DNA of 44,548 nt from Clostridia bacterium (GTDB taxonomy: Bacteria; Bacillota; Clostridia; Christensenellales; Aristaeellaceae). The stretch spans positions 1 to 44,548 of the forward strand of contig JAFUDS010000042.1 of NCBI GenBank assembly GCA_017464305.1, written 5' to 3'. How positions within the stretch are numbered: the stretch's first letter is position 1; every line of letters begins with the position of its first letter. This document shows, in pieces, positions 24,508 to 31,973 of the stretch. The translations under genes were made by a program, and so were the position numbers. The notes below the pieces were generated by a model, which was not told the origin of the DNA, made no database searches, and saw nothing but the letters and a program-made list of their open reading frames with translations.

Positions 24508-24766
24508 GGCGTCGCCCCTTTAAGTGCGCTCTGACCTGGTCAATCGTCAGCCATCCTTCCTCTTCCCCGGTTTGAATTCCCTTGTTCATTTCACACATGA
24601 AGCGCAATGCCGCTCGCATCGTCTCCGTCTCTTCCTGATCCTCAATATGAACAAGCGCGAAAGCACCATGTCCATTTTTTGTGAGGTATACAGGAGATCC
24701 TGGCACGACAGTCTCCAACAGTGCAGTGTAGTTTCTCAGTTCAGAAATTGGCTGAATGTTAGGCAT
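24491..24766 (-). CDS. Phd/YefM-type antitoxin
   Basis: The protein has 91 residues. It begins MPNIQPISELRNYTALLETV, then GSPVYLTKNGHGAFALVHIE, the DNA-binding Phd/YefM fold. The acidic C-terminal half (MNKGIQTGEEEGWLTIDQVR) would wrap the toxin. GGGGGG lies 8 bases before the ATG at 24766. It precedes the toxin as usual for type II systems and should repress its own promoter at 24791-24819. Confidence 0.88.
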   Translation of the reverse strand: MPNIQPISELRNYTALLETVVPGSPVYLTKNGHGAFALVHIEDQEETETMRAALRFMCEMNKGIQTGEEEGWLTIDQVRAHLKGRRHAVQG

Positions 24767-24790
24767 CTTACAATCCCCCCTTGCCACCTG

Positions 24791-24819
24791 AGCATAACAT
24801 AGTCTTGTTTAAAATTCAA
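24791..24819 (-). promoter_or_regulatory. Promoter of the toxin-antitoxin operon
   Basis: On the minus strand TTGAAT (24814-24819) and TATGCT (24791-24796) are separated by 17 bp, 25 bases before the antitoxin start. Confidence 0.65.
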
Positions 24820-24867
24820 TGCTAAATTTGCAGCAAAGGAGAGGGACGAAAGGTCTGAAAAAGGCGA

Positions 24868-24895
24868 TTGACAACGATGAAAAGCGTGGTAAAAT
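24868..24895 (+). promoter_or_regulatory. Promoter of the MATE efflux gene
   Basis: TTGACA (24868-24873) and TAAAAT (24890-24895) have a 16-bp spacer. Transcription would start near 24902, giving a leader of about 100 nt before the MATE start. Confidence 0.75.
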
Positions 24896-24937
24896 GACAC
24901 CTGTTCATCGGAGGGTGGATTGTTCGGAGGAAATAAT

Positions 24938-24990
24938 CAACCGGATAAGATGTCAAGCTGAGATGCTCGGGGTCTTATCCGGTTGTTTTT
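24938..24990 (+). terminator. Leader terminator (attenuator) before the MATE gene
   Basis: CAACCGGATAAGA (24938-24950) pairs perfectly with TCTTATCCGGTTG (24973-24985), followed by TTTTT. The MATE ribosome site GGGAGG begins two bases after the T-run. A terminator here, between a strong promoter and the gene it serves, implies conditional readthrough. A 13-codon frame from TTG at 24920 with GGAGG upstream runs through the 5' arm. Confidence 0.8.
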
Positions 24991-25002
24991 GTGGGAGGAA
25001 GC

Positions 25003-26349
25003 ATGAGCAGAGAAGGAAATTTCACGGAAGGCAAGATTCTATCACCGCTGATTCGATTCATGGTCCCTGTATTCCTCGCCATGTTTTTACAGGCGATGTA
25101 CGGTGCGGTGGATTTGTTAATCGTAGGCAAATTTGCCCAGTCGATAGATGTATCCGCTGTATCCACTGGATCCCAGATCATGATGACAATCACAAACCTG
25201 GTGACAAGCTTTGCCATGGGGACCACCATCCTTCTTGGCCAACGGATCGGCGAAGGCCGCGGAAAGGAAGGCGGCAGGGTCATCGGCAGCAGCATTTGCC
25301 TTTTCACCATGATCGCCCTGGCCTTTACCGTTTTGATCCCGATGCTGTGCACTCAGCTTAGTTCAATGATGAACGCCCCGGAAGAAGCTTTCAGGGAGAC
25401 GTCAGAATACATCCGAATTTGCGGGCTTGGTTCCCTGTTCATTATCGCATACAACCTGATCGGCAGTATCTTCCGGGGAATTGGCGATTCCAAGACACCC
25501 CTGATGACCGTTCTAATCGCCTGCGTGTGCAACATCGCAGGAGATTTACTGCTGGTGGCCGTCTTCCATATGGGAACAGCCGGCGCCGCCATCGCTACCG
25601 TGGTAGCCCAGATGATTAGCGTCATCGTGTCCCTGCTCATTCTCCGCAAAGTAGGTCTTCCCTTCCAGATGGACAAATCTGATCTCCGTTTCGATGGCAG
25701 TATCATCCGAAAGGTGACGGCTCTGGGCATCCCCATCGCGCTTCAGGACTTCCTGGTAGGTGTTTCTTTCCTGGTACTGCTGGCTATTGTGAATGGTTTA
25801 GGGCTTGTAGCATCCGCTGGAATGGGTGTCGCAGAAAAAGTCTGTGGGTTCATCATGCTCATTCCCGCCGCATTCATGCAAGCCATGGCTGCGTTTGTGG
25901 CTCAGAATATTGGCGCAGGCAAGTATAAACGCGCACAGCAAGCGCTGCTGTACGCGATCGCTGTCTCAACCATGCTTGCGGTTGTTATGTTCGCGGTTAC
26001 CTTCTGGAAAGGGGATATGCTGTCCGGCATCTTTGCCAATGATCCGGAGGTCATCCTTGCTTCCGCTGATTATCTGAAGGCCTATGCCATTGACTGCCTG
26101 CTGACCTGTTTTCTGTTCTGCTTCATTGGCTTTTTTAATGGGCTTGGTATGACACGCTTTGTCATGATTCAGGGAATCATTGGCGCATTCCTCGTTCGAA
26201 TTCCTGTCGCGTTTTTCATGAGCAAGCAGGTTCCAGTGTCCATGTTCCATATTGGATTAGCCACACCCTGCTCTACCGTTCTCCAGGTGATCCTGTGCTT
26301 GATCTGGTACAGGTCTGCAAACAAAAAGTTTGCCTCTTTGGAGAAATAG
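25003..26349 (+). CDS. MATE-family multidrug/Na+ or H+ antiporter
   Basis: The protein has 448 residues and 12 membrane helices in two homologous halves. The N-terminus MSREGNFTEGKILSPLIRFM, the PVFLAMFLQAMYGAVDLLIVG helix, GTTILLGQRIGEG and the second-half FVAQNIGAGKYKRAQQAL loop are typical of the DinF/NorM-like MATE families. It expels cationic drugs or metabolites. GGGAGG lies 5 bases before the ATG at 25003. Its leader carries a complete intrinsic terminator, so expression is probably inducible. Confidence 0.93.
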   Translation: MSREGNFTEGKILSPLIRFMVPVFLAMFLQAMYGAVDLLIVGKFAQSIDVSAVSTGSQIMMTITNLVTSFAMGTTILLGQRIGEGRGKEGGRVIGSSICLFTMIALAFTVLIPMLCTQLSSMMNAPEEAFRETSEYIRICGLGSLFIIAYNLIGSIFRGIGDSKTPLMTVLIACVCNIAGDLLLVAVFHMGTAGAAIATVVAQMISVIVSLLILRKVGLPFQMDKSDLRFDGSIIRKVTALGIPIALQDFLVGVSFLVLLAIVNGLGLVASAGMGVAEKVCGFIMLIPAAFMQAMAAFVAQNIGAGKYKRAQQALLYAIAVSTMLAVVMFAVTFWKGDMLSGIFANDPEVILASADYLKAYAIDCLLTCFLFCFIGFFNGLGMTRFVMIQGIIGAFLVRIPVAFFMSKQVPVSMFHIGLATPCSTVLQVILCLIWYRSANKKFASLEK

Positions 26350-26485
26350 CGCATTTTCTGCAACAATAGCCCAGCTACCGAAGTCTCAGCTATTTACTAT
26401 GGAAAGAAATCAGCCCGGAGGATTATATCTTTCGATTTGCAATCCCGATTTCAGATAAATGATTTCTTTATTAATCTCCTGCACC

Positions 26486-26515
26486 TTCACAGGCCAATTC
26501 GTTTCACAGTATACT
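26486..26515 (+). promoter_or_regulatory. Promoter of the GH28-like gene
   Basis: TTCACA (26486-26491) and TATACT (26510-26515) have an 18-bp spacer, 30 bases before the ATG at 26546. The rest of 26350-26545 holds no gene or clear terminator. Confidence 0.5.
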
Positions 26516-26545
26516 TACACTAATTCCAACAGGAGGGATCAACGC

Positions 26546-27847
26546 ATGAACAGCATCAACCTATCCCAGCGGGGCATTCAGCAAAACGCCGTGGAGACAG
26601 AGAAGATCCAGGCCATTCTGGACGAAGCCACCGCGGCCGGCGGCCTGACCGTTGTCGTTCCGCGGGGCGTGTATATATCCGGTACGCTGAATCTTGGCAG
26701 CGCGTCACTCTATCTGGAAAAAGGGGCGGTGCTGAAGGCTTCACCCCACCTGGCGGATTATCGGGACAATGGCTTTGTCCACAACGAAATGCAGCAAACG
26801 GACAGCTTTCTCTACAGCATGAGCCATTACAATATATCCATTCAGGGCGAAGGTATCATTGACCTGAGCGGCGACAGCTTCTACGACATGAACACACCCA
26901 ACATTCCCGACTACGGTATTCCTTTCAGCGAGGAGCAGAAAGCCGAATGCCCCCGCACGTTTATACAACGCCCCACGCAGCCCATTTTCTTCTACGATTG
27001 CCGCCACATCACGGTGCGAGACGTAAAAATCGTCAATGCCCCCTGCTGGACCATGGCGTTTCACGCCTGCGAGGATGTACGCGTGATGGATGTGACCATC
27101 GACAACAACCTTTCCATTCCCAACAACGATGGCATGCACTTCTGCGGTTCGCGCAATATCATCATTCGAGGATGCAACATCTCCGCGGGAGACGACTGCA
27201 TTGCCCTGTCCAGCATCACGGACTGGAATCGCCCCTGCGAAAACGTGGTGATCTCTGACTGCCTGCTGCGGTCGGTGTCCAAGGCCATTTCGCTGGGATA
27301 TATGCACTCCATTGTCCGCAACGTGTGCATCAGCAACTGCATCATCTACGACAGCCAGCGCGGGCTGTGCATCATGTCCAGCAAGGGCACCGGCCTGGTG
27401 GAGCATGTGACGGTAAACAATCTTCGCATTGACACCCATGTGCGGGCTGGCAACTGGTGGGGCAACGGCGAGGCCATCGAGATTCTGGGCCTCTACCACA
27501 ACTACGAGGGTTATCTGTTCCCCATCCCCGCGCCGCGCTACCAGGTGAACGTGCGCGACATCCAACTGCAAAACATCACCTGTACCAGTGAAAACGTGAT
27601 TGCGCTTGTCGGCGACCACAATCTGGAGGACATCACGCTTCGGGGGATTTATTTTGAGAAAAAGCCCAGCGCCAACCGATACCTGAAGGGAGACCGCCGC
27701 ATCGATGTCAGCCCCTCCAACGCGGATGTGCAAGTTCCTGCCGATGGCGAGTACTGGCTGTACGCCACCGGGTGCCAAGGCCTGACCATGGAGCAGGTGG
27801 CGGTAAAGCCCTTCCAGGGGCAGACCCTCCAGGTTTACCAAGCATAA
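26546..27847 (+). CDS. GH28-like right-handed beta-helix protein
   Basis: The protein has 433 residues. The beta-helix has AILDEATAAGGLTVVVPRGV, then GTLNLGSASLYLEKGAVL, and the GH28 motifs NND (within SIPNNDGMHF) and SAGDDCIALSS, which supply the catalytic aspartates. The third motif, normally G-H-G, reads RSVSKAISLGYMHS, and the fourth, normally R-I-K, reads RGLCIMSSKG. Loss of these residues means polygalacturonan may not be the substrate. There is no signal peptide, so it would act on imported oligosaccharides. AGGAGGG lies 8 bases before the ATG. A GH1 pseudogene follows 15 bp later. Confidence 0.85.
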   Translation: MNSINLSQRGIQQNAVETEKIQAILDEATAAGGLTVVVPRGVYISGTLNLGSASLYLEKGAVLKASPHLADYRDNGFVHNEMQQTDSFLYSMSHYNISIQGEGIIDLSGDSFYDMNTPNIPDYGIPFSEEQKAECPRTFIQRPTQPIFFYDCRHITVRDVKIVNAPCWTMAFHACEDVRVMDVTIDNNLSIPNNDGMHFCGSRNIIIRGCNISAGDDCIALSSITDWNRPCENVVISDCLLRSVSKAISLGYMHSIVRNVCISNCIIYDSQRGLCIMSSKGTGLVEHVTVNNLRIDTHVRAGNWWGNGEAIEILGLYHNYEGYLFPIPAPRYQVNVRDIQLQNITCTSENVIALVGDHNLEDITLRGIYFEKKPSANRYLKGDRRIDVSPSNADVQVPADGEYWLYATGCQGLTMEQVAVKPFQGQTLQVYQA

Positions 27848-27862
27848 AGGAGGCAGTGGCAG

Positions 27863-28289
27863 ATGTTTCCCAAGGATTTTGTATGGGGTGTAGCCGCCAG
27901 CGCCTATCAAATTTACGCCGGAATGCCTATACTGGAGCCTGCGCTTTCTCGCCGAGCGATACCACAAGTGTATTTATGTGACCGAAAATGGCATGGCCTG
28001 TCATGATGTGGTCTCGCCGGATGGACAGGTTCATGATGTCGATCGCATTCAGTTCCTTCGCGACTATCTCCGTCAGGCAAACCGCGCCTGGCAAGATGGG
28101 GTTGATCTTCGCGGTTATTTCCTGTGGACCTTCCTGGATGATTTTGAGTGGAACGCTGGCTATTCGGAACGGTTCGGCTGTGTGTACGTCAATTTTGATA
28201 CCTTGCAGCGCATCCCCAAGGACTCGGCGTGGTGGTATAAGCAGGTCATCGAAAATAACGGGATATACATGACTGATCCATCAGCTTAA
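27863..28289 (+). pseudogene. GH1 beta-glucosidase pseudogene with internal deletion
   Basis: The start reads MFPKDFVWGVAASAYQI, the conserved GH1 N-terminus, with AAAGGAGG before it. After about 17 codons the sequence jumps, in another frame, to LRFLAERYHKCIYVTENGMA and then FLDDFEWNAGYSERFGCVYV, the GH1 C-terminus with the nucleophile motif VTENG. About 330 codons including the acid/base NEP motif are missing. The junction lies near 27912-27925. It was cotranscribed with the GH28-like gene. Confidence 0.88.
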
Positions 28290-28304
28290 TTAGTAGATAG
28301 GCTA

Positions 28305-28411
28305 TTACCCCTGCTTCACTTTCCCGCCGGCAGAATTCACAATCACAATCCCCCGCGCTCACCAACAGCAGCGCAATCAGGCCCGTGAGGGAGAAAGCCT
28401 CCTATTTCCAA
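28305..28411 (-). pseudogene. Relic of an EamA transporter gene
   Basis: The minus strand has a start-region relic (GTGATTGGAAAT with ATA for ATG) joined directly to the last 32 codons of an EamA gene, ending VNSAGGKVKQG and TAA at 28305-28307. It matches the 3' end of the intact EamA gene at 32161-32260 closely, with a one-base insertion near 28350. It lies immediately downstream of the deacylase gene, whose last codons supply its ribosome site. Confidence 0.75.
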
Positions 28412-28969
28412 TCACTCCCCTTCCGCTCCTGTCAGGTGCACCAAAATTGGAGATACGCCCAGAGCGGGCAGGATGATTTCCATCAGATCACGCGTTTTAA
28501 AACGAAGAGAACTGGTGTTCTCACAGGGATGGCATCCGAACATTTCCTCTTTCAGGACATCTTCGTCAATCACCAATTGGACCCTGTGTCCCTGATCGTT
28601 CATTAATCCCAGCACGGACACGCTGCCAGGATGCACATCCAGGAATTGCGCCATGTATTCTTCCTCCGCAAAGGAAAGCCGGCTAATGCCCATTTGCCTG
28701 GATAATTCCTTCGTCTTAAATGGTTTGTCCCCGGGCATAAGCAGCAGATAGAAATTTGTCTTCTGCCGATTGCATAGAAATAAGTTCTTGCAGATACGTA
28801 CCTTCAGAACCGCATCTACCTCATTGCAAACCTCCATGGTTGTAGCAGGCTTTTCCGGATGATCTGTGCGGTCAAATTCAACGCCAAGACGATCCAGAAT
28901 AGAATAAGCGCGGATCTCCCGATCGCTGCGTCCGGTCATATTTACAGGGGAACCATGAATTAATTCCAT
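28412..28969 (-). CDS. YbaK/ProXp-type aminoacyl-tRNA deacylase
   Basis: The protein has 185 residues. The domain has DHPEKPATTMEV, the CKNLFLCNRQKTNFYLLLMP strand, VSVLGLMNDQGHRVQLVIDE and GCHPCENTSSLRF. This is the prolyl-tRNA synthetase associated domain that hydrolyses mischarged tRNA such as Ala-tRNA(Pro); length and C-terminal LVHL region fit the ProXp-ala/PrdX group. GGAG lies 6 bases before the ATG at 28969. It was followed by an EamA gene in the same operon, now decayed. Its promoter belongs to a repeated set. Confidence 0.88.
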   Translation of the reverse strand: MELIHGSPVNMTGRSDREIRAYSILDRLGVEFDRTDHPEKPATTMEVCNEVDAVLKVRICKNLFLCNRQKTNFYLLLMPGDKPFKTKELSRQMGISRLSFAEEEYMAQFLDVHPGSVSVLGLMNDQGHRVQLVIDEDVLKEEMFGCHPCENTSSLRFKTRDLMEIILPALGVSPILVHLTGAEGE

Positions 28970-28999
28970 GCTGGTCTCCACTTCCTTTCCACCGCGGAC

Positions 29000-29028
29000 A
29001 GTTTACATCATACCGAAGCGCGAATCAA
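29000..29028 (-). promoter_or_regulatory. Repeated promoter, copy A (deacylase gene)
   Basis: On the minus strand TTGATT (29023-29028) and TAAACT (29000-29005) have a 17-bp spacer CGCGCTTCGGTATGATG. Near-identical blocks lie at 33192-33220 and 34625-34653. Confidence 0.65.
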
Positions 29029-29130
29029 CTATTTCCCTCATAGTGGTCGTTACGGTTGCGTATTTGGAGAAGATCATCGAGAAAATGGTTCATGCGTAAG
29101 CCGTGGGCTTATACCGAATTCGATTCAACT

Positions 29131-29162
29131 AAAAAACAGGATTCTCCCACGAAGAAGAATCC
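29131..29162 (-). terminator. Terminator of the secreted Tp47/ZinT-like gene
   Basis: On the minus strand GGATTCT and AGAATCC pair (29156-29162 with 29139-29145), followed by T6 (complement of 29131-29136). It lies about 115 bp after the stop. A second small hairpin, CTCTCT with AGAGAG, is at 29183-29199. Confidence 0.7.
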
Positions 29163-29276
29163 CGCTTTAGGCTAATCTAGAACTCTCTCACCCAGAGAGC
29201 TGCAACAAGGGTGATCATAAAGCAAATTGCGTCTGTCCAAGACGATGTCCCCCGCTGCGAACGAACGTCAGAAAAC

Positions 29277-31709
29277 TTATTTCTGCTTAATCCAGCTGAT
29301 AGTTCCGTCGTCGGCTGTCAGCGTCAAAACAGTCTGTCCGGCCTCGTTGACTGTCAGTGTATAAGGCGCAGCTTCCGCGTCATACTCCAGATTGCTGTAT
29401 GCGACATAAATCCCAATTCCATCGCCCTTCACATCGTTGTCTACAGCGAAGGCTTCGAAGTCTGCGGTCTGCATACCGTTCATCATAGTAATTCCATGAC
29501 CTGCTTCATCGATTGTCATGCTCAGATCCACATTGGCGTACGCTTCACCAAACGGCGTCAAATCCGCCTGCCAAGCGCCGATAAAACCAAGTTCCTTGAG
29601 TTGTGTCAAGGCATCGTCTGTGTGTGAGGAGTAATCCATGTTTTCCAGACAGAACAGTGCAATCACCTGGCGGATCGTATTTTCGTCAGCGTTTTCATCA
29701 ATACCCGCCGCCAGCCAGTATGCATAAGGTCCGACCATGTAGCCTTGCAGCTCGTCCAGATCCTTTCCATATCGGAACTCAATATGCTGGGTAGTGTCCA
29801 TCGTGTCTTCACGCAGGAGGAAATAGTTCAGTTCGCCGGCTTCATCTGTGCTTTTGTAGACTTCTACCGGAAAAGCCATGGTGATTTCCTCGCCATGATA
29901 GTTCATCGTCTCTCCATCGCCGACATTATACTGTCCCAGGTATTCATATGCATGAGTTTCGCTACTGCCGTCGGTCATCAGGGTAGTTACAGTATGATCT
30001 GGATGAAATGTGAAACTCTGAACCCCGCTAATGAAATCACAGTCAAAGCGATAGTCTCCATCCTGGAAGGCTGCAATCGCTTCCTCGCCATACAGATCAG
30101 ATGTTACAGAACTCTGCAGCCCGGCTGTCATGTCCAGCGCAGCGCCTTCACCTACAACTGTGGCGATGTAATCCTGCCAGACAGGATTCCACTGGTCTGT
30201 GATAATCGTATCAAACAAGCTGACATAGGTGGTCCCGTTTTCGCCTGCCAGGGCCTCGAAGGCATCGAGTTTTTCTTTCGCGGTCTGTTCATCCTGCCCA
30301 CCTACATTTTCATCCACGAAAAGCTTGATGCAGGCCTGGATCTGTTTATCCTTATAGCCGTCGTTAATTCCCGCAGCCAGCCAATAGGCGTATTCACCTT
30401 CAGAATAATTGGCCAGGTTCTCCAGGTTTTCACCATAGCGGAACTCGATGTGGTAGGTTTCGCTCAGCGTATCATCCGCAAAGGCAAAATAGGTGAACAA
30501 ACCCGCATCTGCGTCATCGGTCTTATAGACATGCAGGCTGGCGCCGATATCCTGACCGAAGAAGGCTACAGGAAGATCTTCGGTAAAGTGGTACTTGTGG
30601 CTGAAGAGCTCCTTTCCATCGGCGTCCAGACCTGAAATCTGATCTCCGCTCATGATAAATTTGGCCACATTGTTTTCGAAATAGCAATCAAAGATCATGG
30701 AGGCCGGATCAGCGGAGAAGGCATCCATGGCTTCCTGCCCCTTCAGCCGTCCCATATAATTTTGCGTCAGCATGGTATAGTATGTCTCTGCCACGATATC
30801 ATCTGAGACATACGCCTTGATGCATTCCATCCAGTATTCTTTGTAATCTTTCTTTGCGAACTCAGGGAAAAGCTCGATATAGGTTCCGGTCAGTTTCAGC
30901 TGCAAATCATCGTCCGGAACCTCCAGGTTCACGTTCACAGCATACACCGCATCCGTCGTGATATACTCGATCTGAGAAATGGTTTTCCCTTTCAGCGCGG
31001 CGCAGATTTCGCTGTCAAAAGCAAAGCCAATCTCAGCCTTTCTCCACAGATTGGCAATGTGACGAAGACCGTATTTACTGCCGTCATCCAGCACCAGGAT
31101 GGCTCCGCTCACATTTTTGTCCGCCAGCGCATCGTCAATTCCATTCACTCGGATGACCATATCAGCATGGCGGTCATAGACCAAGGCCGCGGATCCTTCC
31201 ATAGCTTCAGGCTCTGCATTCAGCGCTCCGAAGGAAAGATCCGCAGCGTTCAGCGCCTTATAGACTGCGGGGGCCTCCGGCAGTACATACCAGGAATAGC
31301 TTGGCGCCTCGAACAAAGCATCTTTTCCCGCAAAGGTTGTCGTGGATTCTTGTCCTTTGTTGGTGACGGTGATATCCACGCTGCTTTCATCAGTGATTTC
31401 TACCCCTCCCAGAGCAGGAAGAACGCTCAGATCTTCCACGTAGACTGGAAAGATAACGCCAGTAATATCTGATCCAGCGGGATCCACATGGTAGGAACCT
31501 CCAGCCAGCCCGGCCGTACGGGATTTCATCATAGTGGCTGAGGACACAGCGTCCAGTCCGGAATTGTCTGTCACATCAGCCGCATAGAATTTGTCGTAAG
31601 GAATGTTCATCAGAATATATCCACTATCCGCACCGTTCTCCGCGATTGCGCCGAAGGCGGAAACAAGACAGAGCGCTAAAGCCAGCCATACCACAGCAAG
31701 TCTTTTCAT
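29277..31709 (-). CDS. Large secreted protein: Tp47-like N-terminal region plus two ZinT-like domains
   Basis: The protein has 810 residues. A signal peptide (KRLAVVWLALALCLVSAFG, AIA|E) lacks a lipobox. Residues about 30-260 resemble the penicillin-binding Tp47-like domain (LDAVSSATMMKSRTAGL; ASYSWYVLPEAPAVYKAL region). Residues about 275-465 and 490-685 are two repeats of a ZinT/YodA-like lipocalin domain, each ending with HIEFRYGxxLxxL (420 and 642) and AYWLAAGI (441 and 663). A further 120-residue beta region ends in IKQK. ZinT domains bind zinc through histidines; several His (SHKYHF, HGEE, HIEF) are present. AGGAGG is 9 bases before the ATG. Metal binding at the cell surface is inferred from family and operators. 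Confidence 0.75.
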   Translation of the reverse strand: MKRLAVVWLALALCLVSAFGAIAENGADSGYILMNIPYDKFYAADVTDNSGLDAVSSATMMKSRTAGLAGGSYHVDPAGSDITGVIFPVYVEDLSVLPALGGVEITDESSVDITVTNKGQESTTTFAGKDALFEAPSYSWYVLPEAPAVYKALNAADLSFGALNAEPEAMEGSAALVYDRHADMVIRVNGIDDALADKNVSGAILVLDDGSKYGLRHIANLWRKAEIGFAFDSEICAALKGKTISQIEYITTDAVYAVNVNLEVPDDDLQLKLTGTYIELFPEFAKKDYKEYWMECIKAYVSDDIVAETYYTMLTQNYMGRLKGQEAMDAFSADPASMIFDCYFENNVAKFIMSGDQISGLDADGKELFSHKYHFTEDLPVAFFGQDIGASLHVYKTDDADAGLFTYFAFADDTLSETYHIEFRYGENLENLANYSEGEYAYWLAAGINDGYKDKQIQACIKLFVDENVGGQDEQTAKEKLDAFEALAGENGTTYVSLFDTIITDQWNPVWQDYIATVVGEGAALDMTAGLQSSVTSDLYGEEAIAAFQDGDYRFDCDFISGVQSFTFHPDHTVTTLMTDGSSETHAYEYLGQYNVGDGETMNYHGEEITMAFPVEVYKSTDEAGELNYFLLREDTMDTTQHIEFRYGKDLDELQGYMVGPYAYWLAAGIDENADENTIRQVIALFCLENMDYSSHTDDALTQLKELGFIGAWQADLTPFGEAYANVDLSMTIDEAGHGITMMNGMQTADFEAFAVDNDVKGDGIGIYVAYSNLEYDAEAAPYTLTVNEAGQTVLTLTADDGTISWIKQK

Positions 31710-31777
31710 GATCGTTTGCCTCCTGAACTTGAAATGATTTCGATGACCCGATGTAACGCGAACCCTTCCTTGCAAGG

Positions 31778-31795
31778 TGTTAGCCATCGCTAACA
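31778..31795. promoter_or_regulatory. Palindromic operator 2 (leader)
   Basis: TGTTAGC-CATC-GCTAACA is a perfect 7-bp inverted repeat located 67-85 bases into the predicted transcript of the Tp47/ZinT-like gene. It shares GTTAGC-N4-GCTAAC with the site at 31847-31862. Confidence 0.65.
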
Positions 31796-31846
31796 GATGG
31801 TCAAAACAAAAACCTTCTCTGAAAAACGCAGGAAGGGCGACCATCA

Positions 31847-31862
31847 GTTAGCTATTGCTAAC
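31847..31862. promoter_or_regulatory. Palindromic operator 1 (at the transcription start)
   Basis: GTTAGC-TATT-GCTAAC lies immediately downstream of the -10 box and covers the predicted start of transcription, the classic place for a repressor. GACCATCAGTTAGC (31839-31852) and GCTAACAGATGGTC (31789-31802) also form a larger 13/14 inverted repeat linking the two sites. Confidence 0.7.
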
Positions 31863-31868
31863 AGCGAA

Positions 31869-31897
31869 AATATACCACTCCATCAGATCTTTGTCAA
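31869..31897 (-). promoter_or_regulatory. Strong sigma-A promoter of the Tp47/ZinT-like gene
   Basis: On the minus strand TTGACA (31892-31897) and TATATT (31869-31874) have a 17-bp spacer. Transcription should start near 31862. Confidence 0.8.
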
Positions 31898-31973
31898 GCT
31901 GATAAACAAGGGTAGGCACGGCTTGTACATCCATGCCTGAGAAGTACTGTATGAAAGGAAGGAGAGCAACCAG

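Noticed and set aside
24894-25361. A frame running through the MATE leader into the MATE gene in another register
   Set aside because: No ribosome site, its ATG overlaps the -10 box, and it crosses the terminator and a real gene.
26741-27967. A 408-codon open frame on the - strand opposite the GH28-like gene
   Set aside because: Antisense shadow; the + strand frame has an RBS, promoter and recognisable GH28 motifs.
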